Source: JAWXCE01 sp033764775 (GTDB lineage Bacteria > Pseudomonadota > Alphaproteobacteria > Rhizobiales > Rhodomicrobiaceae). From it: a DNA stretch of 64,000 nucleotides. The stretch's first letter is position 1. The number at the start of each line of letters is the position of its first letter. Shown piece after piece: positions 34,593 through 43,853 of the stretch. The stretch covers positions 186,001 through 250,000 of the forward strand of contig JANRIQ010000002.1 of the NCBI GenBank assembly GCA_033764775.1, given 5' to 3'. The notes under the pieces are model-generated. The model saw only the letters and a list, made by a program, of their open reading frames with translations. It was not told the origin of the DNA and made no database searches. Both the position numbers and the translations under genes were made by a program.

Positions 34593-36044
34593 ATGCGCCG
34601 TTATGCTTCAATCTGGCTGCCGCGTTTCCGCACCGACAGGCTTGAGCGCGTCCTCGGAGTAGACGGCGCGTCGCCGATCGCCGTCGTCGAGGCCGGCCGC
34701 ATCGTTGCGGTCAACCGGGCCGCCGAGCTGCGCGGCGTCGCCGAAGGCGTTGCTGAAACGGAGGCCACAGCGCTCGCCCCAGGGCTCATTACGCTTCCGG
34801 AGCGTAGGGGCGCCGCATCCAAAGAGTTGCGTCGCCTGGCTGTATGGTGCCGCCGTTTCGTTGCTGCGTCCGCCGTTGAAGGCGACGACGGCCTGTCGCT
34901 CGATCTGTCCGGGGCGGTCCCAGTGGGGGGTGAGGAGGGGTTGCTGCGGGAGGTGCTCGCACGGCTGCACCGTTTCGGCTTCGCTGCGACCGCAGGCTGC
35001 GCCGACAACGCCCCTGCTTCCTGGGCGCTCGCGCGGTTTGCGGAAAGCTTCATCGCGATCGCGCGGGCCGGCGACGACGCTCCTGTGCGGGCCTTGCCAA
35101 TCGACGCCCTCCGCATCGGCGAACCGGCTCTTGGCGCGATGAAGCGAGCCGGATTTCACCGCCTCGGCGACATCGACGCCGCGCCCCGCGAAACGGCTGC
35201 GAATCTGGCTGGGCGGCGCGCATTGCGTCGCCTCGACGAGATGCTGGGCCGCCGCATCGCGGCTGCGCCAAGGCCTTCGACCTCCCGGCACATGGCGGTC
35301 GCAGGTTTCGACGCACCGCAAGCGGATCGCGCCGAAGCGATCGGCGCCGTGCGGACCCTCTGCGCGGCCGTATCCTCGTCTTTGCGCGCCGAAAAAGAAA
35401 GCGCCCGCCGCTTTGTGTTGCGATTGTTCCACGCCGATGGCCGCGCCTCGGAGATCATTCTGCACCATGTCGCAGCCACGGCCGACGAGGATGTGATGCG
35501 CGACCGTCTGCTTGAGCGGGTCGAGCGCGTATTTGAAAAATTAGACGCCGCGGACGCTTTTGACAGCGTCTCGCTTGATGTGGACTGGATCGAGACCCAA
35601 GGCGGCGAGCGTGCGCTCGCGCTGGCCGGCGCCGACATTCGGCGGTTCGTCACCCAATTGGAAAGCCGGTTTCAAGGCGGCCTTCGATTGCACGGCGGCG
35701 GCGCGCGCTGCGGCGTGCAAGTCGAGGCTGTTCCCGCCATGACGAAAGCTCCCGTCGCAAGCGTGGCCCGCGACTTTCGCCTTCAGCCCAGCCGCCCGGA
35801 GCCCGTCGCTGTCATCGCCGACGCCTTCAACTGGAGCCCGCTTGTATTCACCTGGCGCGGCGCGACGCGCAAGGTTGTGCGGGCGGAAGGGCCGTTTCGG
35901 GCCGATGACGGGGCTGACGCGAGCCGCCCGCCGGAACTCTACGCCGTGGACGACGAGCGCGGCGAACGGTTCTGGCTGCGGCGGGAATGGCGTCAAGGCG
36001 CCGCGCCGTCGTGGTTTTTGCTCGGCGGCGAAGTCTCGCAATAG
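34593..36044 (+). CDS. imuB: ImuB-like Y-family polymerase homologue
   Basis: 483 residues. ImuB is a catalytically inactive Y-family protein that bridges the beta clamp and DnaE2 in SOS mutagenesis. The start RRYASIWLPRFRTDRLER and the little-finger-like region match the family; the usual palm carboxylates are not evident (LSLDLSGA in place of DxD). ImuA and DnaE2, usually adjacent, are not in the window. A LexA box lies just upstream, and ada follows on the same strand, so this is a DNA-damage cluster. Confidence 0.85.
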   Translation: MRRYASIWLPRFRTDRLERVLGVDGASPIAVVEAGRIVAVNRAAELRGVAEGVAETEATALAPGLITLPERRGAASKELRRLAVWCRRFVAASAVEGDDGLSLDLSGAVPVGGEEGLLREVLARLHRFGFAATAGCADNAPASWALARFAESFIAIARAGDDAPVRALPIDALRIGEPALGAMKRAGFHRLGDIDAAPRETAANLAGRRALRRLDEMLGRRIAAAPRPSTSRHMAVAGFDAPQADRAEAIGAVRTLCAAVSSSLRAEKESARRFVLRLFHADGRASEIILHHVAATADEDVMRDRLLERVERVFEKLDAADAFDSVSLDVDWIETQGGERALALAGADIRRFVTQLESRFQGGLRLHGGGARCGVQVEAVPAMTKAPVASVARDFRLQPSRPEPVAVIADAFNWSPLVFTWRGATRKVVRAEGPFRADDGADASRPPELYAVDDERGERFWLRREWRQGAAPSWFLLGGEVSQ

Positions 36045-36124
36045 CGCGAATGCGCCGTCAATGGGCGGAGTGCGCGGGGCCGCTCGTCGCTCTATAACGG
36101 GAGCGCAACAGGGAGCCAGCACCC

Positions 36125-37186
36125 ATGCCCGCACCGCTTGACATTGTCGCCGACCCGCGATGGCGCGCCGTGGTGGAGCGCGATCCGGCGGCGGCCGACG
36201 CGTTCGTCTACGCCGTCGTCACCACCGGGATTTATTGCCGCCCGACCTGCGCCGCACGCCCGCCCCGCCCCGAAAACGTGCGGCTCTACGCCGACGCGGC
36301 GGCGGCCGAACGCGCCGGATTTCGGGCGTGCAAACGATGCCGGCCGGCCGATGCTCCCGCAAGCGAACGGCGCGCCGCGCTAGTCGCGCGCGCTTGCGCC
36401 ATGCTGAGCGACGAGGACGACCCGCTCGATGCGGCGGCCGTCGCCGCGACGCTCGGCGTGAGCCTCGGGCATCTGCATCGAATCTTTAAGGAATCGCTCG
36501 GCGTCACGCCCGGCGCTTATGCGCGCGCCCGCCGGTCGCAACGGGCCCTGCGCGGGCTGGCCTCCGGCGAAAGCGTTACGCGCGCCATGCACGAGGCGGG
36601 TTTCTCCTCGTCCAGCCGGTTCCATGACGCGGTGGCGCGACGCCTTGGCGTCAAGCCGAAAGCCTTCGCCAAGGGGGGGCAGGGCGAGACGATCCGCTTC
36701 GCCGTGGGGCCGTGCTCGCTCGGGCATGCGCTCATCGCGGCGACCGCCAAAGGCGTCTGCGCGATCCTCCTCGGCGACGACCCGCAAACCCTCGTCGACG
36801 ACCTGCGCTCCATGTTCTCGCAGGCGGAGTTGGTTGGCGCCGATGCGGCGTTTGAGGAACTGGCGGCGGTCGTTATCGCCCATATCGACGATCCGCGCGC
36901 GCCTCTAGCGCTGCCGCTCGACATTCGCGGCGCCGCCTTTCAGGAGCGTGTGTGGAAGGCTCTGCGCGCCATTCCGCCGGGCGAGACGCGAAGTTACGCC
37001 GAATTGGCGGCTACGATCGGCGCGCCGGGGTCGGCCCGAGCAGTTGCGCGCGCGTGCGCCAGCAACTGTCTCGCGGTGGTGACGCCATGCCACCGGGTGA
37101 TCCGCGCGGACGGCGGCTTGAGCGGCTATCGCTGGGGCGTGGAGCGAAAGGCGGCGCTCTTGGCGCGCGAGGGCGCCAAGGTCTGA
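36125..37186 (+). CDS. ada: Ada: methylphosphotriester and O6-methylguanine repair protein and regulator
   Basis: 353 residues. N-terminal Zn domain with C38, C42, C69 and C72, the same positions as in E. coli Ada, where C38 accepts methyl from phosphotriesters. An AraC-type helix-turn-helix follows (about 85-185), then the O6-methylguanine methyltransferase domain with catalytic C322 in TPCHRVI. Complete, so it should both repair alkylation and activate the adaptive response. It follows imuB by 80 bp. GGGAG precedes the ATG. Confidence 0.95.
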   Translation: MPAPLDIVADPRWRAVVERDPAAADAFVYAVVTTGIYCRPTCAARPPRPENVRLYADAAAAERAGFRACKRCRPADAPASERRAALVARACAMLSDEDDPLDAAAVAATLGVSLGHLHRIFKESLGVTPGAYARARRSQRALRGLASGESVTRAMHEAGFSSSSRFHDAVARRLGVKPKAFAKGGQGETIRFAVGPCSLGHALIAATAKGVCAILLGDDPQTLVDDLRSMFSQAELVGADAAFEELAAVVIAHIDDPRAPLALPLDIRGAAFQERVWKALRAIPPGETRSYAELAATIGAPGSARAVARACASNCLAVVTPCHRVIRADGGLSGYRWGVERKAALLAREGAKV

Positions 37187-37380
37187 CAGGCTGTTGGGGC
37201 TCAGCCCGACGACATCGAGCCTAACGTCAAAACGCTCGCAGTGAGCGAGGGGTGACCTTCGACATAAAGCGCAAGGTCTCGATGTTTCCGAATCTGCGTC
37301 TCAAACAGAGCGCGGTCTGATCGCTCCGGCGCGCACGGCCGCCGCGCCGCGGGTTTGCCATTGACGAGTGGTTCGTTGAG

Positions 37381-37416
37381 TGATAAGTGATAAAAAACGA
37401 AATTTATCACTTATCA
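37381..37416. promoter_or_regulatory. Perfect 14-bp palindromic operator upstream of tetR
   Basis: TGATAAGTGATAAA and its exact reverse complement TTTATCACTTATCA, 8 bp apart (AAACGAAA). Each arm itself contains two TGATAA units. The palindrome ends 2 bp before the tetR ATG at 37419. Most likely the binding site through which the TetR protein represses itself and perhaps the downstream efflux genes. Confidence 0.8.
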
Positions 37417-37418
37417 GA

Positions 37419-38006
37419 ATGACCAACTCAGACGCCGCCGACACCCGCACCCGCATCCTCGACGAAGCCGAGCGCCTTTTCCGCGTTTATGGCTACGCCA
37501 AGACCACCGTGGCCGACATCGCGTCCGCATGCGCCATGTCGCCCTCCAACGTCTACCGCTTTTTCGCGACCAAAGCGGACATCAACAGCGCCATCTGCGA
37601 ACGCATTCTGCTGGAGAAGGTCCGCCGCATGGCCGTCATCGCGGGGCGCGACGCCAGCGCGTCGGACCGCATGGCTGCCCTCACCCACGATCTCTACAGC
37701 TACACCCTCGAAACCTTGCTGGACGAGAAAAAGGTGCACGAGATGGTGGTTGTGGCGCTCGAGGAGCATTGGAGCGTCATCGAGGAGCACCTCTACCGCA
37801 TGACGGAGATCATCGAGCGCGTGATCGCGGACGGAGTCAAAAGCGGGGAGTTCCGTCCGCAGGACACCGTGACGGCCGCGCGCAACGTGATGACCACCCT
37901 CATCGCCTTCAACCATCCGACGATCATGGCCCAGTGCTTGCGGTATCAGCAGCGCACCATGCCGGAGGAAATCATCCCGTTCATTCTTGCAGCCTTGAAA
38001 GCTTAG
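37419..38006 (+). CDS. TetR-family repressor of the adjacent RND efflux system
   Basis: 195 residues from ATG 37419; an open extension to a GTG at 37380 would run through the operator. Helix-turn-helix at 1-60 (TTVADIASACAMSPSNVYRFF), C-terminal ligand-binding helices. No ribosome site lies between the operator and the ATG, so translation may be leaderless. It is followed in the same direction by an RND adaptor and pump gene 15 bp on, so it probably controls them. Confidence 0.88.
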   Translation: MTNSDAADTRTRILDEAERLFRVYGYAKTTVADIASACAMSPSNVYRFFATKADINSAICERILLEKVRRMAVIAGRDASASDRMAALTHDLYSYTLETLLDEKKVHEMVVVALEEHWSVIEEHLYRMTEIIERVIADGVKSGEFRPQDTVTAARNVMTTLIAFNHPTIMAQCLRYQQRTMPEEIIPFILAALKA

Positions 38007-38021
38007 CCACGAGAGGACTTC

Positions 38022-39158
38022 ATGCGTATTTTTTTGCTAATGAGTGAGAAAAAACAAAAGTTATCAAGCCTCAGTCGCCTAGCCCTTATCGGAGCCGCGG
38101 CGCTGGCCGTCGCCGGCTGCAAAGAGGAGGCCCGCCAAGCGGAGCCGCCGCGCGCCGTGAAAACCACCGTGGCGCAATACTCCAGCCCGGCCCGCGTCCT
38201 CCGTTACTCCGGCGTCATCCGCCCGCGCATCGAGAGCGCGCTCGGCTTCCGCGTGTCCGGCAAGCTCATGGAACGGCTGGTCAACACGGGGGATCGCGTC
38301 GAGCAAGGCCAGGTTCTGGCGCGCATCGACCCGGTCGATCTCAAGCTTGCAGAGGCGGCCCAGCAGGCGAACGTGGACGCCGCCAAAACGCGCCTCGCCG
38401 TCGCCAAATCCGCACTCGAACGGTCGAAACGGCTGCTCGCCAGCAACTTCACCTCCCAGGCGGCCTATGACAGCGCCAAGCTCGAAGTGGACAGCGCGCA
38501 AGGAGCGTTGGAGGCGGCCGAGGCGCAGTTGCGGCAAAACGCCAATCAGGTGAGCTACGCCGAATTGCGCGCCAATGCCGCCGGGGTCATCACAGCGGTG
38601 AACGCCGAGCCGGGGCAGGTGGTCTCGACCGGCCAGGCTGTCGTCACAATGGCTGAGACCGAGGAGGTGGAGGTCGCGGTCGCCGTGCCGGAGAACGAGC
38701 TGGCGAGCATCCGCGTGGGCGCGCCCGCCACCGCCACGCTGTGGGCCGACGCCTCCGTCTCGGCCGAGGGCCGCATCCGCGAGATCGCCGGCGCGGCCGA
38801 CAGCGCGACGCGCACCTACGCCGTCCGCATCGGCCTGCCCTCGCCGCCGCCGCAGATGCGGCTGGGGATGACCGCCGCCGTCCTCTTGAAAACTCCGGCC
38901 AAGCCGGAGCTGAAGGCGCCGCTCACCGCCCTTGCGCAAATCGACGGCAAGCCGGTGTTGTGGATCGTCGATCCGGCGACGAACACGGTCGCCCCGCGCG
39001 AGGTGACGCTTGGCGATTTGGCCGACGACGGCGTGCGGGTGCTCTCGAACCTGACGGAAGGCGAGATCATCGTCTCGGCCGGGGTGCAATTCCTGACGCC
39101 CGGTCAGCAGGTGCGCATCGCGGCGCCCAGCAATCCCAGCATCGCCGAACGCCGTTAA
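38022..39158 (+). CDS. RND efflux periplasmic adaptor lipoprotein
   Basis: 378 residues. Lipobox LAVAGC with lipid cysteine C33; then lipoyl halves, an alpha-hairpin coiled coil (about 105-165) and beta-barrel/membrane-proximal domains typical of HlyD/MexH-type adaptors (SGVIRPRIESALGFRVSGKL, GDRVEQGQVLARIDP). GAGAGGA precedes the ATG. It bridges the pump encoded next to an outer-membrane channel, which is not in the window. Confidence 0.92.
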   Translation: MRIFLLMSEKKQKLSSLSRLALIGAAALAVAGCKEEARQAEPPRAVKTTVAQYSSPARVLRYSGVIRPRIESALGFRVSGKLMERLVNTGDRVEQGQVLARIDPVDLKLAEAAQQANVDAAKTRLAVAKSALERSKRLLASNFTSQAAYDSAKLEVDSAQGALEAAEAQLRQNANQVSYAELRANAAGVITAVNAEPGQVVSTGQAVVTMAETEEVEVAVAVPENELASIRVGAPATATLWADASVSAEGRIREIAGAADSATRTYAVRIGLPSPPPQMRLGMTAAVLLKTPAKPELKAPLTALAQIDGKPVLWIVDPATNTVAPREVTLGDLADDGVRVLSNLTEGEIIVSAGVQFLTPGQQVRIAAPSNPSIAERR

Positions 39159-39179
39159 CCCCGAAGCCCGGAGCTTGCC

Positions 39180-42100
39180 ATGCACACCTTCAACCTGTCG
39201 CGCTGGGCCATTCACCACAGCTCGTTCACCGGCTTCCTGCTTGTGCTGTTGCTGTTCACGGGGGCGTTCTCGCTCTTGCGCATCGGCCAGAAGGAGGATC
39301 CCGACTTCACCTTCCGCCTCATGGTGGTGCGGGCCATCTGGCCTGGCGCGACCGTGCACGAAATCCAGGATCAGGTCGTCGACAAGATCGAGACCAAGCT
39401 GCAGGAGACGCCGAAGCTCGACTATTTGCGCAGCTACGCCCGGCCGGGCGAGGCCACGATCTTCGTTAACATCCGGGGCGATGCGCAGCCCGCTGAGATA
39501 AAGGACGCGTTCTATCAGGTTCGCAAGAAGGTCGCCGACATCCAGGGCGACCTGCCGGACGGGGTCGTCGGCCCGTTTTTCAATGATGAGTTCGGCGACA
39601 CCTACATCGCCCTATACGCTCTCACAGGTCAGGGCTTCAGCTATCCGGAGCTGAAGGACGCCGCCCGCAACGCCCGCGACGTGCTGCTGCGCGTGCCCGG
39701 CGTCGAGAAGGTGGACATCATCGGCGCGCAGCCTGAGCGCATCTTCATCGAGATCGCATCCCAGACCCTGGCCGACCGCAGCGTGACCGTTCAGGACATC
39801 CAGAGCGCGCTCGCCGGCCAGAACAGCATGGAGCCGGCCGGCCGCGTCGAGCGTGACGACCGCAGCGTGCGCGTGTTCATCGAGGGCATGGCGCTCAAGG
39901 TCAGCGACATCGCGGAGTTGCGCATACGCTCCGGCGGCGAGACCATTCGCCTGGGCGACATCGCCAGGGTGACGCGAGGCGTGGAGGACCCCCCGACGCA
40001 AAAGGTGCGCTTTGGAGGCGAAGAGGCGGTCGCGCTCGGCGTCGTCATGGCGCAAGGCTATAACGTCATCGAGGTGGGCGAGGGCTTGAAGGCGGCGCTG
40101 GCGCGTATCGGCGCCGACCTGCCGCTGGGCTTGAGCTTCGCGCCGATCTCCGATCAGCCAGGCGTCGTCAAGAAATACGTCGCGGAGTTTCTGACCGCGC
40201 TTGGCGAGGCGCTCGCCATCGTGCTCGTGGTGAGCTTCCTCTCGCTCGGCTGGCGGCCGGGCCTCGTCGTCGCGCTCACGATACCGCTGGTGCTCGCCGT
40301 CACCTTCACCATCATGCTGCTGCTCGGCATCGACCTGCAGAAAATCTCGCTTGGCGCGCTCATCATCTCGCTCGGGCTGCTGGTCGACGACGCCATGATC
40401 GCGGTGGAGATGATGCAACGCAAGCTGGAGGAGGGATTCGAGAAGCTGGAGGCCGCCAGTTTCGCCTACACCTCGACGGCCTTTCCCATGCTCACCGGCA
40501 CGCTCATCACCGTCGCGGGCTTTCTGCCCGTGGGGCTGGCGCAGTCGACGGCGGGCGAATACGTGCGCTCGCTGTTCGTGGTTGTGGGCGTCTCGCTGGT
40601 GCTGTCGTGGCTGGCGGCGGTCTACTTCACGCCGTGGCTCGGGCATCTGCTGCTGCGCGAGCGCAAGCATGCGGGCGGCGGACATCATGAGGTCTTCACC
40701 GGCCCGTTCTACTCGCGACTGCGCGGCGTCATCGACTGGTGCGTGCGCCGCCGGAGGCTCACCCTGGCCTTTACGCTCGCGGCGTTTGTGGCCGGTGTGG
40801 GCGGCTTTGCCTTCATCCCGCAGCAGTTCTTCCCATCGTCCAACCGGGATGAGGTGATGGTGGACATGTGGCTGCCTGAGGGCGCCTCGTTCGCCGAGAC
40901 GGAGCGCGAGGCCAAGCGTTTCGAGCAGGCGTTTTTGAAGGATGGCGACGTCGCCTCCCTCACGACCTATGTGGGCGTTGGGTCGCCGCGCTTCTATCTG
41001 CCGCTCGATCAGCAACTGCAGAACCAGAACTTTGCGCAGGTGGTGCTGCTCGCGAAGGATCTGGAAGCGCGGGAGCGGTTGATCGCCCGGGCGCGGGCGC
41101 TGCTTGCGGAGCAGTTCCCTGCGGTGCGCTTCAAGGTGGAGCGGTTGTTCTCAGGCCCGCCGGTCGGCTGGCCCGTGCAGTTGCGCGTCATGGGGCCTGA
41201 CAGGGCGGAGACGGCGAAAATCGCGGCGCAGGTCGAAGCGGCGATGCGCGCCAACCCGCTGATCTCGTCGGTTCACACCGATTGGCTGGAGCCGACCCCC
41301 ACGCTGAAGCTGTCCGTCGATCAGGACAAGGCCCGCGCGCTCGGCGTCACTTCACAGGACATCCGCCGCACGCTGCAGGCCGTGCTGACCGGCTTCACAA
41401 TCGGCGAGTTCCGCGAGGGCGACGAAACCATCGACATCGTGGTGCGCGAACCCAAGGACAACCGCGGTCTCGTCAGCACGGTGCAGACGGCCTATGTGAA
41501 AACAAGCGCCGGGCGCTCGGTGCCGCTCTCACAGATCGCCGACGTCTCGCTCGCGCTGGAGCCGGGCGTCGAATGGCGGCGGAACCGTCTGCCGACCGTG
41601 ACGGTGCGCGGCGTCACGCCTGACGATGTGCAGTCGCCCGACGTGACCATGGCGCTTTACGCGCAACTGCAGCCGCTACGAGACAGCCTGCCGCTCGGCT
41701 ACTTCATTGAAATGCAGGGCGCGGTGGAGGAGTCCGCCATCAGCCAGGCCTCGATTTTCAAGCATTTGCCGTTGGTGGGCCTTTCGGTGATGCTGCTGCT
41801 CATGGTCCAGCTTCAGCACTTTGGCAAGTCCATGCTGGTGTTCGCGACCGCCCCGCTCGGGATCATTGGCGCGGCGGCGGCGCTGCTGGCGCTCGATTAT
41901 CCCTTCGGCTTCAACGCCATCCTCGGAGTGATCGCGCTGCTCGGCATGATCATGCGCAACAGCGTCATCCTCGTGGATCAGATTGACCAGGACATCAAAG
42001 CCGGTCATCACCCGCACGAGGCGATCGTGGAGTCGGCGGTGCGCCGCTTCCGGCCCATCGTGCTGACCGCGGCGGCGGCCGTGCTCGCGATGATCCCGCT

Positions 42101-42263
42101 CTCGACCAGCATTTTCTGGGGCGCGATGGCGGTGGCCATGATGGGCGGGCTGATCGCCGCGACGGTGCTGACGCTCACCTTCTTGCCGGCGCTGTACGCC
42201 TTCGCCTTCCGAGTAGAGCCGGCGCCTTCGCGCGCGGCTGTTCCGCTGGCGCAGGCCGCGTGA
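39180..42263 (+). CDS. RND efflux pump inner-membrane permease
   Basis: 1027 residues, full length for the AcrB/MexK class. Two halves each with one plus five membrane helices and large periplasmic loops. Conserved LGLLVDDAMIAVEMMQRKLEE in helix 4 holds the proton-relay aspartates; the second half has GMIMRNSVILVDQIDQDI. Proton-driven export of small toxic molecules is expected; substrate not readable. No outer-membrane factor gene follows. Confidence 0.94.
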   Translation: MHTFNLSRWAIHHSSFTGFLLVLLLFTGAFSLLRIGQKEDPDFTFRLMVVRAIWPGATVHEIQDQVVDKIETKLQETPKLDYLRSYARPGEATIFVNIRGDAQPAEIKDAFYQVRKKVADIQGDLPDGVVGPFFNDEFGDTYIALYALTGQGFSYPELKDAARNARDVLLRVPGVEKVDIIGAQPERIFIEIASQTLADRSVTVQDIQSALAGQNSMEPAGRVERDDRSVRVFIEGMALKVSDIAELRIRSGGETIRLGDIARVTRGVEDPPTQKVRFGGEEAVALGVVMAQGYNVIEVGEGLKAALARIGADLPLGLSFAPISDQPGVVKKYVAEFLTALGEALAIVLVVSFLSLGWRPGLVVALTIPLVLAVTFTIMLLLGIDLQKISLGALIISLGLLVDDAMIAVEMMQRKLEEGFEKLEAASFAYTSTAFPMLTGTLITVAGFLPVGLAQSTAGEYVRSLFVVVGVSLVLSWLAAVYFTPWLGHLLLRERKHAGGGHHEVFTGPFYSRLRGVIDWCVRRRRLTLAFTLAAFVAGVGGFAFIPQQFFPSSNRDEVMVDMWLPEGASFAETEREAKRFEQAFLKDGDVASLTTYVGVGSPRFYLPLDQQLQNQNFAQVVLLAKDLEARERLIARARALLAEQFPAVRFKVERLFSGPPVGWPVQLRVMGPDRAETAKIAAQVEAAMRANPLISSVHTDWLEPTPTLKLSVDQDKARALGVTSQDIRRTLQAVLTGFTIGEFREGDETIDIVVREPKDNRGLVSTVQTAYVKTSAGRSVPLSQIADVSLALEPGVEWRRNRLPTVTVRGVTPDDVQSPDVTMALYAQLQPLRDSLPLGYFIEMQGAVEESAISQASIFKHLPLVGLSVMLLLMVQLQHFGKSMLVFATAPLGIIGAAAALLALDYPFGFNAILGVIALLGMIMRNSVILVDQIDQDIKAGHHPHEAIVESAVRRFRPIVLTAAAAVLAMIPLSTSIFWGAMAVAMMGGLIAATVLTLTFLPALYAFAFRVEPAPSRAAVPLAQAA

Positions 42264-42265
42264 CG

Positions 42266-43318
42266 TCAAGTGAGGTCGGGGCGCCAGGGCTGCAGCGTCT
42301 CGGCCTCCTCCGCCTCGCGCTCGTCGGCGTCGGCGTTTCTGATGGCGCGGGCAAGGCGGAACAGCGCTTGGCTCACGCCCTCGCCGGAGACCGCGGAGAT
42401 GAGCAGCGGCTTCTTGCGCGCGGCCTTTTGCAGCGCCGCCGCCTTCTCGGCCGCCACCTCCGCCGTGACGGCGTCGCACTTGGAAAGCGCCACGATCTCC
42501 GGCTTTTTGTGCAACTCGGCGCCGTAGAGCCGCAGTTCGCGCCGCACGGTCTTGTAGGCGGCCGCCACATCCTCCTCGTTCACATCGACGAGATGCAGGA
42601 GCACGCGGCAGCGCTCAATGTGGCCGAGGAAGCGGTCGCCGATGCCCGCCCCCTCGTGCGCGCCTTCGATGAGACCGGGGATATCGGCGAGCACGAAATC
42701 CACGTCTCCCGCTTTCACAACGCCGAGATTGGGGTGCAGCGTCGTGAACGGATAGTCGGCGATTTTCGGCTTGGCGGCGCTCACCGCCGCAAGGAACGTG
42801 GACTTGCCCGCGTTCGGCAGCCCGACGACGCCTGCGTCCGCGATCAGCTTCAGCCGCAGCCAGATAGTCATCTCGATGGACGGTTCGCCCGGGTTGGCGC
42901 GTCGCGGCGCGCGGTTGGTCGAGGATTTGAAGCGCGCGTTGCCCCAGCCGCCGTTGCCGCCTTCGGCCAAGAGCGCGCGCTGGCCCGGCTCGGTCAGATC
43001 GGCGATGAGGGTTTCGTTGTCCTCGGCGAAAATCTGCGTGCCGGGCGGCACCTTGAGCACCACGTCGTCGCCTTTGTGGCCCGCGCAATTCGAGCCCATG
43101 CCGTGCTGACCCGGGCGCGCCTTGAAATGCTGCTGATAGCGGAAGTCAATGAGCGTGTTGAGGTTGGCGACGCACTCCGCCCACACGTCGCCGCCCTTGC
43201 CGCCGTCGCCGCCGTCCGGCCCGCCGAACTCGATGAACTTCTCACGGCGAAACGAGACGCAGCCATTGCCGCCCGCGCCGGAGAAAATATAGACCCTGGC
43301 CTGATCGAGAAACTTCAC
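42266..43318 (-). CDS. obgE: Obg GTPase (CgtA)
   Basis: 350 residues. Ribosome-associated GTPase in 50S assembly and stringent response. Obg domain at 1-158 with Gly-rich repeats (GPDGGDGGKGGDVW), G1 GLPNAGKST (about 166-174), G3 DIPGLIEGAHEG, G4 LSKCD and G5 SAVSG. Short C-terminal acidic tail. Its stop lies 2 bp from the convergent pump gene; in many relatives obgE sits beside proB, but here they are 37 kb apart. Confidence 0.96.
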   Translation of the reverse strand: MKFLDQARVYIFSGAGGNGCVSFRREKFIEFGGPDGGDGGKGGDVWAECVANLNTLIDFRYQQHFKARPGQHGMGSNCAGHKGDDVVLKVPPGTQIFAEDNETLIADLTEPGQRALLAEGGNGGWGNARFKSSTNRAPRRANPGEPSIEMTIWLRLKLIADAGVVGLPNAGKSTFLAAVSAAKPKIADYPFTTLHPNLGVVKAGDVDFVLADIPGLIEGAHEGAGIGDRFLGHIERCRVLLHLVDVNEEDVAAAYKTVRRELRLYGAELHKKPEIVALSKCDAVTAEVAAEKAAALQKAARKKPLLISAVSGEGVSQALFRLARAIRNADADEREAEEAETLQPWRPDLT

Positions 43319-43447
43319 GATGAACCCTTCGCCCGCTGTGATGCACGCTCTTCAGCCTGAAAGCCGCGCGGCGTGAGCCGTATGAGATTGGCGGCGATAA
43401 CGTCGTGGGTTACACTTTTACATGGCGCGTAACCATGGAGGCGTATC

Positions 43448-43693
43448 ATGATCCCGGCCCAAGCCACGCTCGTGCAGTTTCTCATCAACTGCGGCTGCGG
43501 CGACAGCAATTGCTCTAGCTGCACCATGTTCTTCCCGAAAGCAAGCTGCGGCGACGACAGCTGCTCCAGCTGCGTGTGCGTCATCCCCGTGGCGCAGGAC
43601 GAGGCGCTGGTGATGCTTTTGCAGAGCGGCGCGGCCGTGGCGCTGCTCCTCAAGGCCGGTGTGGTCGTCGCCGCCTCCAGCATCACGGCTTAA
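43448..43693 (+). CDS. Cysteine-rich small protein with tandem CGDxxCSSC motif
   Basis: 81 residues, GGAGG 7 bp before the ATG and high GC at third codon positions, so likely real. Eight cysteines in residues 15-44 (C15, C17, C22, C25, C34, C39, C42, C44); CGDSNCSSC (17-25) is repeated as CGDDSCSSC (34-42). The C-terminal half (about 50-81) is hydrophobic and Ala/Val-rich, possibly a membrane or peptide-like helix. No family recognised. Could be a metal-binding peptide, a disulfide-rich envelope peptide or a ribosomal-peptide precursor; no modifying enzyme is adjacent. Confidence 0.65.
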   Translation: MIPAQATLVQFLINCGCGDSNCSSCTMFFPKASCGDDSCSSCVCVIPVAQDEALVMLLQSGAAVALLLKAGVVVAASSITA

Positions 43694-43853
43694 CGCCCGC
43701 TCACCGGCGGATATTTGTTGGGCGCCGGCCCAATGCAAGCTATTGTGCGGGCGATCCTTGAGAGGCGCCCATGCTCCACACCAGCAAGATGAGGACGTGT
43801 TTCTCGCACCGTGCGAGCGACGCGCCTTGGGCCATAGCGGCGCGGAGGGGCAA

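Noticed and set aside
43408..43434. GGTTAC ... GTAACC inverted repeat upstream of the Cys-rich gene
   Set aside because: Only 6 bp per arm with a 15-bp gap; may be chance. Not listed as an operator.
43315..43686. Minus-strand frame opposite the Cys-rich gene
   Set aside because: The plus-strand gene has a ribosome site and GC at third positions; the minus frame has neither and overlaps the obgE promoter.
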